A DNA stretch of 32,318 nt, taken from assembly GCA_903870275.1 (NCBI GenBank), contig CAIQCK010000064.1:1-32318 (forward strand), read 5' to 3'. The position numbers were made by a program, and so were the translations under genes. The stretch is from an uncultured bacterium (GTDB lineage: Bacteria > Verrucomicrobiota > Verrucomicrobiia > CAIQCK01). The notes under the pieces are model-generated. The model saw nothing but the letters and a program-made list of their open reading frames with translations, was not told the origin of the DNA and made no database searches. Position 1 is the first letter of the stretch, and the number at the start of each line of letters is the position of its first letter. Of the stretch, positions 20,386-28,374 are shown one piece after another.

Positions 20386-22323
20386 TCAGGGCGGGTTGAC
20401 GGCGGCGGCAACGATGCCCTGCCGCCGGGCCATGGCTGCGAACGCGCCGCCTTTTTGCAGCAGCTCGGCGAACGCGCCGTCCTCGATGATCCGTCCTTGC
20501 TCCAGCACGATGATCCGGTCGCTGGTCATCAACGTGGACAACCGATGGGCGATGCTGATCACGGTGCGGTTTTCCGCCAGCCGGTCAATCGCCGCCTGCA
20601 CTTCCGCCTCCGACTGCGAATCCAGCGCGGCCGTGGCTTCGTCGAGGACAAGGATGGGCGCGTTGCGGACGAACGCGCGGGCGATGGAGAGCCGTTGGCG
20701 CTGGCCGCCCGACAGCGTGACGCCGCGCTCGCCGATGCGCGTGTCGTAGCCCTGGGGCAACTGCATGATAAACTCGTGGGCGTTGGCGAGCCGGGCCGCC
20801 TTTTCCACTTCCTCGCGGCTGGCGCCGTGCCGTCCGCAGGCGATGTTCTCGGCCGCCGTCTGATCGAAGATTACGACCTCCTGGCTCACGAGCGCCATCA
20901 GTTTGCGCAGGTCGTTGACGGCGATTTCCCGCAGGTCGAGACCGTCCACCGTGATCCGTCCGCGCATCGGGTCGTAGAAGCGGAAGATCAGGTTCACCAG
21001 CGTGCTCTTGCCGCAGCCACTTTCGCCGGCGATGCCCAGCTTGAAACCGCCCGGGATGGTGAGGTTGACTTCCCGCACCACAAGCTGGTTGCCATACGCG
21101 AAGCTGACGTTTTCAAACCGAAGTTCGGAGGTGAATCGCTCGATGTGTTTCGGCTGAGGCGCTTCCTTGACCGTCGGTTGTTCTTTGAAAATATGGATGA
21201 GGCGTTCCACGCTGACGCTCGCCTCGGAGACCACGATATTCAACGCGGCTAATCGCTTGATGGGCGCAAGCAAAAAGAACAAGCCGGCCAAAAGGGCGGC
21301 CATGTTGGCAACGGTTTTGCCCGTATAAACAATCCACACCACGAGCACGCCCAGTCCCAACATGCTGATGACTTCGATCAGCGGCTGGATCAAACCCCGG
21401 GCCTGGACGCCTTTCATGCCGTGATGCACCCGTTGGTTGCAAAGGGCGCGGAAGCGGCTTTCCTGTTCGTTTTCCAAGGCGAATGCTTTGACAATGCGAA
21501 TGCCGGAGAGCGCCTCCACCAGCAGGCTGGATTGGGTAATGGTGGCGTTCAAGCTGCCCTGGCTAGCCCGCCGGGCCTTTTGTCCCAGCAGCTTCATGGG
21601 AATCAGGGAGATCAACAGGAACCCGACCGCCACCAAGGTCAGTTGCCAATCATTAAAAAACAGGTAACCGGTGACGCAAATCACGGTCATGGGATCTTTG
21701 ATGGCGTCGGAAAGGCCGCCCGACATGGTGTTTTGCAGATTGTAAGTGTCACCGTTGATGCGCGTCAGCATGTCACCCATCGTGGAGCGGTTGAAGAAAT
21801 CCAGCGATAGCGTGTTGAGTTTCTTGAGCACCGCCACGCGCATGTCGTTCACCATCCGCTCGCTGGACCACATCAGGCAATACACGCTGAGATAACCGGC
21901 CGAGCTACGCGCCAGGACCAGCAATGGCAACAGCAGCAAACCGCCCAGAATCTGCCGCCAATCCATGTGCCGGCCCGTCATCGGCAGCCATGGATCCAGA
22001 CGTCGATCGGTGTAAGCCTTGGCTCGCGCCCCCCATGCCTTGACCTGTGCCCACCACGCCTCGACCCGCGCCTTCACTCGCGCTACCCATCCAGTGGACG
22101 TGGAGACGGTGCTTGTACTCGCCACCATGGGACCTTTACTCGTCACCGTGGGAGGGGGCATTGACGAAAGCGTGAGCCGCTCAACCACCGTCTTGGTCGC
22201 CCAGACCGACACGCCGTTCATAAGGCCGAAGATTGCCGCAAACAAAATACCCGCAAAAAACCGCTGCCGATACCGGCGTATATACGGCCAGGCAAAGCGT
22301 CTAATGTTGAGCAGGTTTCGCAT
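20386..22323 (-). CDS. MsbA-type ABC exporter (fused permease/ATPase)
   Basis: A 645-aa half-transporter with six transmembrane helices followed by a nucleotide-binding domain: Walker A GESGCGKST (433-441), signature LSGGQRQR (537 onward), Walker B ILVLDEATAALD and H-loop SIAHR (His593). It should work as a homodimer in the inner membrane, exporting a lipid, lipid-linked glycan or drug; the neighbouring glycan locus favours a lipid or glycan. Odd feature: the periplasmic loop between TM1 (about 21-40) and TM2 (about 123-148) is long and contains an amphipathic Trp/Arg/Lys-rich helix (VARVKARVEAWWAQVKAWG). ATG 22323 (MRNLLNIRRF) has AGGAA just upstream; an ATG at 22359 is less likely. First gene of a three-gene operon. 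Confidence 0.85.
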   Translation of the reverse strand: MRNLLNIRRFAWPYIRRYRQRFFAGILFAAIFGLMNGVSVWATKTVVERLTLSSMPPPTVTSKGPMVASTSTVSTSTGWVARVKARVEAWWAQVKAWGARAKAYTDRRLDPWLPMTGRHMDWRQILGGLLLLPLLVLARSSAGYLSVYCLMWSSERMVNDMRVAVLKKLNTLSLDFFNRSTMGDMLTRINGDTYNLQNTMSGGLSDAIKDPMTVICVTGYLFFNDWQLTLVAVGFLLISLIPMKLLGQKARRASQGSLNATITQSSLLVEALSGIRIVKAFALENEQESRFRALCNQRVHHGMKGVQARGLIQPLIEVISMLGLGVLVVWIVYTGKTVANMAALLAGLFFLLAPIKRLAALNIVVSEASVSVERLIHIFKEQPTVKEAPQPKHIERFTSELRFENVSFAYGNQLVVREVNLTIPGGFKLGIAGESGCGKSTLVNLIFRFYDPMRGRITVDGLDLREIAVNDLRKLMALVSQEVVIFDQTAAENIACGRHGASREEVEKAARLANAHEFIMQLPQGYDTRIGERGVTLSGGQRQRLSIARAFVRNAPILVLDEATAALDSQSEAEVQAAIDRLAENRTVISIAHRLSTLMTSDRIIVLEQGRIIEDGAFAELLQKGGAFAAMARRQGIVAAAVNPP

Positions 22324-22461
22324 TTCCTGAAAACCGGATGATGAGTGTGCCGCCCGCAAGAGTCAAGGTCGGCTTCCCGGCCGGAGCTCCTGCCGCAGTG
22401 CAACAAAATGGTCGTTGCCAGTTGCGCGGCGGGCCATATGCGAGCAATGTATGGGCATACC

Positions 22462-23184
22462 ATGACCCGCAAACAAGAACTCGAAGCGCGGGAGAAAGAA
22501 CTGGTCTGGGCGTTCTTCGAGAAGCGGACGACCGGCTTTTTCGTCGAAGTGGGCGCCAACGATCCGGTCATCGGCTCCCAGACCTGGCATCTGGAGCAAA
22601 AGGGCTGGCGGGGCATTCTCGTGGAGCCGCAACCGGCGTGCGCGGAGCGGTTGCGACAGCAACGCAAAAACTCGATGGTCGTCCAGGCCGCGTGCAGCGC
22701 GCCCGGCAGGGCCGGGGAAGCGCCGTTTTTCTTTGCCGACGCCAGCGGACTGTGCGGATTGGAAAAGAACGTGGACGATCCCAGTCTCACCTATGAGCGC
22801 AGCGAGATGGTGAAGGTGACCACGCTCGACGCAGTCCTGGAAAGCGCCGGCAACCCGGCCGTGGATTGCGTGTTCATTGACGTGGAGGGCACGGAGGTGG
22901 ATGTGTTGAAGGGCTTTGATCTGACAAAGCACCATCCGTCGCTTCTCCTGATCGAGGACAAAGTACACAATCTCGCCAAACATTTTCACCTCAAGCGGCA
23001 GGGCTACAAGTTGGTCAAGAGGACCGGCGTGAACAACTGGTATGTGCCGAAAGAGACGCCGTTCCACATGGCGTCGCCCGGCGAGCGTTATCAACTGGTG
23101 CGGAAAATGTATCTCGCCACTCCGTGGCGCGTGCTGAAACTGAAACTAAAACAGCAGCGCGCGCGCCGGACCCAGGGGGGGTGA
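22462..23184 (+). CDS. FkbM family methyltransferase, first copy
   Basis: A 240-aa SAM-dependent methyltransferase of the FkbM type, usually O-methylating sugars or other small-molecule hydroxyls. The SAM motif is GFFVEVGANDPVIGSQTW with WRGILVEPQP (motif II), and CVFIDVEGTEVDVLKGFD is the typical acidic motif. ATG 22462 (MTRKQELEAREKEL) is chosen because the family domain begins soon after; ATG 22447 in the same frame is possible. It opens the plus-strand glycan locus, divergent from the ABC exporter gene with about 140 bp between. Substrate unknown; context suggests methylation of a surface glycan. Confidence 0.8.
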   Translation: MTRKQELEAREKELVWAFFEKRTTGFFVEVGANDPVIGSQTWHLEQKGWRGILVEPQPACAERLRQQRKNSMVVQAACSAPGRAGEAPFFFADASGLCGLEKNVDDPSLTYERSEMVKVTTLDAVLESAGNPAVDCVFIDVEGTEVDVLKGFDLTKHHPSLLLIEDKVHNLAKHFHLKRQGYKLVKRTGVNNWYVPKETPFHMASPGERYQLVRKMYLATPWRVLKLKLKQQRARRTQGG

Positions 23185-23227
23185 ACCCGATCTCGCCCGC
23201 AGTCGCCGCCGCGTCGCGTCTTTGAGA

Positions 23228-23256
23228 TTGTCATGCCGTGCGCTTCCCAGTAAGAC
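23228..23256 (+). promoter_or_regulatory. Possible promoter upstream of the GT10 gene
   Basis: -35 TTGTCA (23228-23233), 17-nt spacer, -10 TAAGAC (23251-23256), about 57 nt before ATG 23314. Confidence 0.45.
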
Positions 23257-23294
23257 AACCCACCTTATGTGCGAGTATCCAACAAGGCCGCGTG

Positions 23295-23311
23295 CCGCGG
23301 CAAAGCCGCGG
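23295..23311 (+). repeat. Hairpin just before the GT10 start codon
   Basis: ccgcggc-aaa-gccgcgg: a perfect 7-bp GC stem with a 3-nt loop ending 2 nt before ATG 23314, where a ribosome-binding site would normally lie. Confidence 0.6.
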
Positions 23312-23313
23312 CG

Positions 23314-24255
23314 ATGATGAGCACGGCGCAGAACAAACCGTTGTTGCGGGTTGATTTCACCGACTTTTGGGGTGAACTCAACAAGGCGGATAATTTTTTT
23401 ACACGTATTTTATCGAAGCGATTCCGCGTCGAGATTTGCGACCGCCCCGACCTGCTGATCTACTCGGACAAGGGCCACACTCACAAGATTTACACCTGCC
23501 GGAAATTATTCTGGACCGGAGAGTCCCTCCGTCCGAATTTTTCGCAATGCGATTACGCGCTGTCACAGTTCTTCATCGAAGATCCGCGGAATGAGCGGTT
23601 GCCGTATTACGTCATGTCCACCGATGGCGATCCCGCACCGCTGCTTCGCGATCCGGCGGAAGGACCGCGGCTGGCGCGCGAGCGCCAGAAGTTCTGCGCC
23701 TTCCTGGCGCGCAACGGCAATCCGCGGCGCACGCGGCGCCGGCTGGAGATGTTCCGCCTGCTCAGCGCCTACCGCACCGTGGACGGCGGCGGCACCGTGC
23801 TCAACAACATCGGCGGGCCGATTGCGCTCGGAACGGAAGCGAAGCTGGCTTTCCTGAGCGCCTACCGGTTCAATCTTTGTTTCGAGAACCGCTCGTTTTC
23901 CGGCTACACGACGGAAAAACTGCCCGAAGCCTATCGGGCTGGTTGCGTGCCGTTGTATTGGGGCAATCCGCTTGTCGAGCGGGACTTCAACCCGCGGGCA
24001 TTTCTCAGTTTGCACCAGTTTTCCTCCGATGCGGCGTTTGTGGAGAAGGTGGTGGAGTTGGACCGCAACGAGGATGCGCGCGCGGCCGTGCTGGCCGAAC
24101 CGCTGATGCCGGATAACCGGCCTAACGAGTTCTTTCGGATGGAGCGCTATCTGGACTTTTTTGAACGCGTGGTGTTGGACCGCTCCGTGCCGGTCTCGCG
24201 CCGGACGTTCCGTCTCTTCGGCCGCTGGCAACTCGTGCCGCGGCATAGATATTGA
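23314..24255 (+). CDS. Glycosyltransferase family 10 (alpha-1,3-fucosyltransferase-like)
   Basis: A 313-aa GT10 protein. The family signature is clear: FNLCFENRSFSGYTTEKL followed by PEAYRAGCVPLYWGNP, the GDP-fucose-binding region. The N-terminal half (RVDFTDFWGELNKADNFF, RPDLLIYSDKGH) resembles bacterial FucTs such as those of Helicobacter. It would transfer fucose, or a similar GDP-sugar, onto a glycan at the cytoplasmic face. Start: ATG 23314 or the adjacent ATG 23317; an upstream alternative at 23269 would read through the hairpin at 23295-23311. The donor is inferred from family; no GDP-fucose synthesis genes are in the window. Confidence 0.82.
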   Translation: MMSTAQNKPLLRVDFTDFWGELNKADNFFTRILSKRFRVEICDRPDLLIYSDKGHTHKIYTCRKLFWTGESLRPNFSQCDYALSQFFIEDPRNERLPYYVMSTDGDPAPLLRDPAEGPRLARERQKFCAFLARNGNPRRTRRRLEMFRLLSAYRTVDGGGTVLNNIGGPIALGTEAKLAFLSAYRFNLCFENRSFSGYTTEKLPEAYRAGCVPLYWGNPLVERDFNPRAFLSLHQFSSDAAFVEKVVELDRNEDARAAVLAEPLMPDNRPNEFFRMERYLDFFERVVLDRSVPVSRRTFRLFGRWQLVPRHRY

Positions 24256-24313
24256 GTGCGACAAATGAGCGCGCGTCCCGGCCGGATGAAGGAGAATTCA
24301 ATTAGGTCCTCGC

Positions 24314-25435
24314 GTGGCGCAGCCGGGCACGGATAAGCTCACCATCAACGTTCTCATGCGCAACATTCGCATCTATTACGACAGGGACTTGGAGAACCGG
24401 TTTCCCGGCCAGGTGTGCGACCGGTTGCCGTGGGCGCAGTGCAATCCCGCGCGTTTCGAGCCCTCCTCCATCGAGAAAACCGCCGCGATGGACGACTGCG
24501 ATTTTGTCGTTTGTTCCGTGTTTTGGGGAGAGCCTCAAAACGCCAATCCAGACATCGAAAGACTGGCCGCCGAGGCGAAGCGGAAAAACAAGCGGGTCGT
24601 CGTGTTTGTGCTGGCGGACCCGGCCGGCCCGCTCAACACCGCCGCGGACAATCTCATCATCTTCCGCTCCAGCCTGAACAAATCGCAGCAACGGCCGTTC
24701 GAATTCGTTCTTCCCGCCTTTCCCGACGAAGACATCCTGAAATACGGGATTCCTTTTTCGCCGTTTGCCTGGGCGGAGATTCCTGTCGTGGGTTTTTGCG
24801 GAAACGTGGACAACAACGCGCAAATCAAAGTTCCCCTCAAGCGCTTCATCAAGACGCAAGCCTACCGGCACTTGTTGTCCAACGTCCGGCTGGATCGCGC
24901 CCTGAGAGCTTTGGGGATTCATCTGACCCGCCACGAGGGCCGGCGGATTCGCACGCAGGCCATTCACCTCCTCTCCCGCTCGCCGCAACTGCGGACGAAC
25001 TTCATCATCCGCGCAGCGTATCACGGCGGGTTGTTTCACCGTGGGATACATGATCCCGATCCGCAGGTCAGGGTGTCCTCCCAGAAAGATTTCTGCGCGA
25101 ACGTCCTTGATAGCCATTACACACTGGCGTGCCGCGGCGGCGGCAATTTTTCGCGCCGCTTGTATGAAACCCTGGCGCTGGGGCGGATTCCCGTGTTCAT
25201 CAACACCGACAGCGCTATGCCGTACGAGGAATGGGTGGACTGGAAACCGTATTGCGTCTGGGTCGAGGAGCGCGATCTGACCCGTCTGCCCCGGCGAATC
25301 CTGGAGTTTCACCGTTCGCTCTCCGCGGAACAGTTTGCGGAAAAACAACGCGCCTGCCGCAAGTTCTGGGAAGACTGGCTTTCTCCCCGCGGCTACTTCC
25401 AGCAGTTCCATCGTTATCTCAGGCCCTTGCTTTGA
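24314..25435 (+). CDS. Exostosin-like (GT47-type) glycosyltransferase
   Basis: 373 residues from a GTG start. The C-terminal third has the exostosin signature pattern: FCANVLDSHYTLACRGGGNF, then SRRLYETLALGRIPVFINTD, the segment that binds the nucleotide sugar, and MPYEEWVDWKPYCVWVEE. The N-terminal half (RNIRIYYDRDLENRFPG, DFVVCSVFWGEP, VVGFCGNVDNN) fits a GT-B fold. It probably adds a sugar to the same glycan as its neighbours. No in-frame ATG occurs before MRNIRIYYD (residue 15), so the GTG is tentative. It lies 58 nt after the GT10 gene and 12 nt before the second FkbM gene, so the three are likely cotranscribed. Confidence 0.72.
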   Translation: MAQPGTDKLTINVLMRNIRIYYDRDLENRFPGQVCDRLPWAQCNPARFEPSSIEKTAAMDDCDFVVCSVFWGEPQNANPDIERLAAEAKRKNKRVVVFVLADPAGPLNTAADNLIIFRSSLNKSQQRPFEFVLPAFPDEDILKYGIPFSPFAWAEIPVVGFCGNVDNNAQIKVPLKRFIKTQAYRHLLSNVRLDRALRALGIHLTRHEGRRIRTQAIHLLSRSPQLRTNFIIRAAYHGGLFHRGIHDPDPQVRVSSQKDFCANVLDSHYTLACRGGGNFSRRLYETLALGRIPVFINTDSAMPYEEWVDWKPYCVWVEERDLTRLPRRILEFHRSLSAEQFAEKQRACRKFWEDWLSPRGYFQQFHRYLRPLL

Positions 25436-25447
25436 CCCCGAACCACC

Positions 25448-26143
25448 ATGAGCTTCATCCGATCCGCCCTCGTCTCGTTGCTCGCCAAAAAGCGATTCCG
25501 GTTTCCGCCGATCGCGTGGGAATACGTGAAGCCGTATTTCTCCCAGTTCGGTGAGGACGTCGCCATGGAGATGTTTTTGGACAACAAGAAGGACGGTTTC
25601 TACGTGGATGTGGGCGCGTTTCACCCCATCGAACTCTCCAACACCTACAAACTCTATGCCCGCTTCCACTGGCGCGGCATCAACATCGAGCCGAACCGCG
25701 GGCAGATCGCCTTGTTCGAGAAACACCGCCCGCGCGACATCAACGTCCACGCCGCCGTGTCCGGCGCGGAAGGCGAGAGGGACTACTACCGGTTCGAGGC
25801 GGCCACGTTCAACACCATCTCCAAGGCGCAAGCCGACGAGTTGCGGCGGCAGGGCCATGCCGGCACGACGGAAAAGATCCAGGTCTTCCCGCTGGCAACC
25901 ATCCTGGCGAAACATCTGCCGCCGAACCAAACCATTGATCTGCTCTCCGTGGACTGCGAGGGCCACGATATGGAAGTGCTCGCCTCCAACGACTGGACCC
26001 GATACCGGCCGGCGCTGGTGTTGGTGGAAGACCATTCGGAGGAAGCGGTCACGCCAGTCGTGAACTACCTGCAGGGCGTCGGTTACGCCTTCGTCAATTG
26101 GGTGGGCCTGACCAAGATGTTCAAAGATAAGCGCGCAGTTTAG
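25448..26143 (+). CDS. FkbM family methyltransferase, second copy
   Basis: A 231-aa SAM-dependent methyltransferase. Motifs: YFSQFGEDVAMEMFL, the nucleotide-binding GFYVDVGAFHPIELSNTY, WRGINIEPN, ATFNTISKAQ and LLSVDCEGHDMEVLASNDW. The SQFGED and SNTYKLY features put it in the common FkbM subfamily of polysaccharide clusters; it is clearly distinct from the copy at 22462. The ATG lies 12 nt after the exostosin-like gene's stop, without an obvious Shine-Dalgarno, which suggests translational reinitiation. Likely role: methylation of a sugar in the glycan built by the adjacent transferases. Confidence 0.83.
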   Translation: MSFIRSALVSLLAKKRFRFPPIAWEYVKPYFSQFGEDVAMEMFLDNKKDGFYVDVGAFHPIELSNTYKLYARFHWRGINIEPNRGQIALFEKHRPRDINVHAAVSGAEGERDYYRFEAATFNTISKAQADELRRQGHAGTTEKIQVFPLATILAKHLPPNQTIDLLSVDCEGHDMEVLASNDWTRYRPALVLVEDHSEEAVTPVVNYLQGVGYAFVNWVGLTKMFKDKRAV

Positions 26144-26172
26144 TGGCGGAGGTATTTGCTGGAAAACCCGGT

Positions 26173-27141
26173 CTACTCCGACATCTTCGCCTGCTTGAAG
26201 ATCTCCTTCTTGGCGAGCCACTGGGAACTGCACTGGGCCGGCTGGCGCGTGGAGGCAAAGACGATGGGCGGATTCCAGAGCAATTGCTTGGGCGTGCTTT
26301 TGGCCGGCAGTTCGAAACAGATGCTGACGCGGAGTTTTTCCCCGTGATGCAACTCGCCGCCTTGCTGCTCCTGGCACGCATCGCCGCGATAGGTGGCATC
26401 GCCCAGATCCAGCAACACGAATTGTTGGGGAGTCACGTTCATCTCCTTGCTAGAGACGGCGCCACTGTCGCCCACGACGATCTCGAAACACCAAATCTCA
26501 TTTCCCTTGGCGTGCGCCGCCTCGACCTTTCCGGTTTCGATCCATTTGTCCTCGACGGCCGCCGGGCCGTTTTCGATTCGCGCGACGGAGGCATTCTGGC
26601 TGCCGTCGTAATTCGGAGTGAAGTTGATGTTGGGCGCGGTGTCCCGCAGCGCGCGGCTGTGAATGAAAGCAGGCTTGGCCGTTGGCGGCGGAGCCGCGAC
26701 TGCCGGATTTGCGTTGGTGTCCGCCTTGGCGGCCTGCGAAGGCGGCTGGGATTCAACAGATGGCGTCGGGGGCGGAGGAATCACTGCCGGGTTGATCGCC
26801 GCCGTTTCGGTGGGAGGCGGAGCGGGAAGGTTGACGGCGGCGGGTTCCTCAATGGCGGGAGGTCGGACGTATTTCAGGTACAGCACCACGGCAAGGACGG
26901 CCACCGTTACGGTCCCAAGCAGGACGAGACCGATTGTTAGATTGCGGTTCCGCGAAGTTCTCGCAATTGGAGGAGGTTTCTGAACGGTGGGCGGCGGAGC
27001 CAGTTCGTTGTCGAGGTGAGAAGGAACGGCCGCGCCGGGGATGATGAAAGCCTGCTGGCACGTGGGACACGACGCTCGTTTTCCCGCGTGCTCGTCTCTG
27101 CACTCGATGTGTTGGCCGCAACTGGGACACGCGAATTTCAT
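26173..27141 (-). CDS. Zinc-ribbon, single-TM, proline-rich protein of unknown function
   Basis: 322 residues. The N-terminus is a zinc ribbon, MKFACPSCGQHIECRDEHAG, with Cys5/Cys8 and Cys25/Cys28, a domain common at the start of planctomycete and verrucomicrobial proteins. A Pro-rich stretch follows, then one transmembrane helix (residues 68-91, TIGLVLLGTVTVAVLAVVLY), a second long Pro/Ala-rich spacer and a folded C-terminal domain (WCFEIVVGDSGAVSSKEM, FVLLDLGDATYRGD, LRVSICFELP) that may be a beta sandwich; I do not recognise it. The topology suggests a cytoplasmic ribbon and an external sensor or binding domain. It is the only minus-strand gene in the glycan locus, converging on the second FkbM gene and divergent from the GT2-like gene. 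Confidence 0.7.
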   Translation of the reverse strand: MKFACPSCGQHIECRDEHAGKRASCPTCQQAFIIPGAAVPSHLDNELAPPPTVQKPPPIARTSRNRNLTIGLVLLGTVTVAVLAVVLYLKYVRPPAIEEPAAVNLPAPPPTETAAINPAVIPPPPTPSVESQPPSQAAKADTNANPAVAAPPPTAKPAFIHSRALRDTAPNINFTPNYDGSQNASVARIENGPAAVEDKWIETGKVEAAHAKGNEIWCFEIVVGDSGAVSSKEMNVTPQQFVLLDLGDATYRGDACQEQQGGELHHGEKLRVSICFELPAKSTPKQLLWNPPIVFASTRQPAQCSSQWLAKKEIFKQAKMSE

Positions 27142-27246
27142 TCGCCGGATCTCTGTGGTTTAAGAGTGTGATGCAGGTGCAACACCATTGCAAGAAGCTC
27201 ATGAGGCAAGGATCACCGGGGCCGGGCAAGGATGGCGGAGTTTAGA

Positions 27247-27276
27247 TTGAATCGAGCGCGACGGCGGGATTACGAT
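27247..27276 (+). promoter_or_regulatory. Promoter of the GT2-like gene, leaderless type
   Basis: -35 TTGAAT (27247-27252), 18-nt spacer, -10 TACGAT (27271-27276), then ACGGCC and ATG at 27283. No Shine-Dalgarno. Confidence 0.6.
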
Positions 27277-27282
27277 ACGGCC

Positions 27283-28197
27283 ATGAAGTTGTCCGGGTTT
27301 ACTTTTGTCCGCAATGCCGTGCGCTTCGACTTTCCCGTGGTGGAGAGCATTCGATCCATTCTGCCCATTGTGGACGAGTTCATTGTCAATGTCGGCCCCG
27401 ACGAGGACGGCACCCGGAAGCTGATCGAATCCATCGGCGACCCGAAGATCAAGATCCTCCAGAGCCAATGGAATCCCCACATGACCGCGGGCGGTTATGT
27501 CTATGCGCAGCAGACCAACATCGCGTTGTTCAACTGCTGCGGAAAATGGGCGTTCTATCTCCAGGCCGACGAAGTGGTGCATGAGGACGACCTGCCCCGG
27601 ATCGTGGAATACGCCGACCGGTATGCGGACGATGACCGCGTCGAAGGGCTGGCCTTGGACGAGTTGACGTTCTGGGGCGATTACAAGACCGTCTTCAACG
27701 TCTATCCGTGGCGGTATTCGCGCCGCTGCTGGGTGGTCAAACCGCATCGCTTCGTGCTGTCGCGCGGCGACGCGGCCGGCTTCACGGTGCATCCGAAATA
27801 CAAGGAGGCCGGCCGAAGAATTCGCGCGGTGGCTACCGGCGCGCGGGTGTTTCACTACTCCTTCGTCAAATCCGAGAAGGCGCTGACCGAGAAATACCGC
27901 TCTGTGTTGAACTATTGGAGCAACAACTTCTCCGAGGAACAGATCAAGGCGGTCGAGCACGATTTCTATAACAATATCCCAAGGGAATACGTCGGGCCGT
28001 ATGATGGCTCCCATCCCAAGGTCATGGAGGCGAGGATTCGGAGCCATCCCACAGCCATTGATCTGACGCCGTCTCGGTGGCAGAAGCGCCTCGATTACCA
28101 CGACTACAAGAAGCTCCTTAAGACGAAGCTTATTCAACGATTCGGGGACCGTTTTGCCGGCCGGGGCGGGTATAAACTGATTCAGCCGCCGTCTTGA
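27283..28197 (+). CDS. Glycosyltransferase family 2-like protein
   Basis: A 304-aa GT-A-type protein: MKLSGFTFVRNAVRFDFPVV opens the nucleotide-binding fold, DEFIVNVGPDEDGTRKLI follows, and WAFYLQADEVVHEDD carries the QADE equivalent of the metal-binding DxD. The rest (FWGDYKTVFNVYPWRYSRRC, ARVFHYSFVKSEKALTEKY) resembles GT2-like proteins of verrucomicrobial sugar clusters. It is predicted to transfer a sugar in the cytoplasm. ATG 27283 is used because a promoter ends 6 nt before it; an upstream in-frame start at 27232 would lie inside that promoter. pseB follows after 177 bp with its own promoter. Confidence 0.72.
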   Translation: MKLSGFTFVRNAVRFDFPVVESIRSILPIVDEFIVNVGPDEDGTRKLIESIGDPKIKILQSQWNPHMTAGGYVYAQQTNIALFNCCGKWAFYLQADEVVHEDDLPRIVEYADRYADDDRVEGLALDELTFWGDYKTVFNVYPWRYSRRCWVVKPHRFVLSRGDAAGFTVHPKYKEAGRRIRAVATGARVFHYSFVKSEKALTEKYRSVLNYWSNNFSEEQIKAVEHDFYNNIPREYVGPYDGSHPKVMEARIRSHPTAIDLTPSRWQKRLDYHDYKKLLKTKLIQRFGDRFAGRGGYKLIQPPS

Positions 28198-28208
28198 GGA
28201 TTCTTTTC

Positions 28209-28248
28209 TTGAACGAGCGGCAGGGAATGCTAGCCTGTCGGCCGACAG
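28209..28248 (+). promoter_or_regulatory. pseB promoter with overlapping palindromic operator
   Basis: -35 TTGAAC (28209-28214), 16-nt spacer, -10 TAGCCT (28231-28236). The perfect palindrome CTGTCGGCCGACAG (28235-28248) overlaps the -10 and covers the expected +1, the position of a repressor operator. The leader to pseB is about 130 nt. Operator function is inference. Confidence 0.45.
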
Positions 28249-28374
28249 CCGGATGCGAAGGTTTGCGGCGGCGAGAAGCTGTCTCACAATCCATGAGTGA
28301 CTCGACACTGCTTGCGGACAAGCTCCAAGCCGTTGCGGCGGACGACCGCCATCCGCCCGTCTGAGGAACAACCT

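Noticed and set aside
24302..26377. 691-codon minus-strand open frame
   Set aside because: It lies antisense to the exostosin-like and FkbM genes, which have recognisable domains; it arises from high GC and codon bias and shows no motif.
28293..28364. 23-aa frame starting MSDSTLLADKLQAVAADDR in the pseB leader
   Set aside because: It is open and plausible as a leader peptide, but has no Shine-Dalgarno and no overlap with pseB; too weak to annotate.
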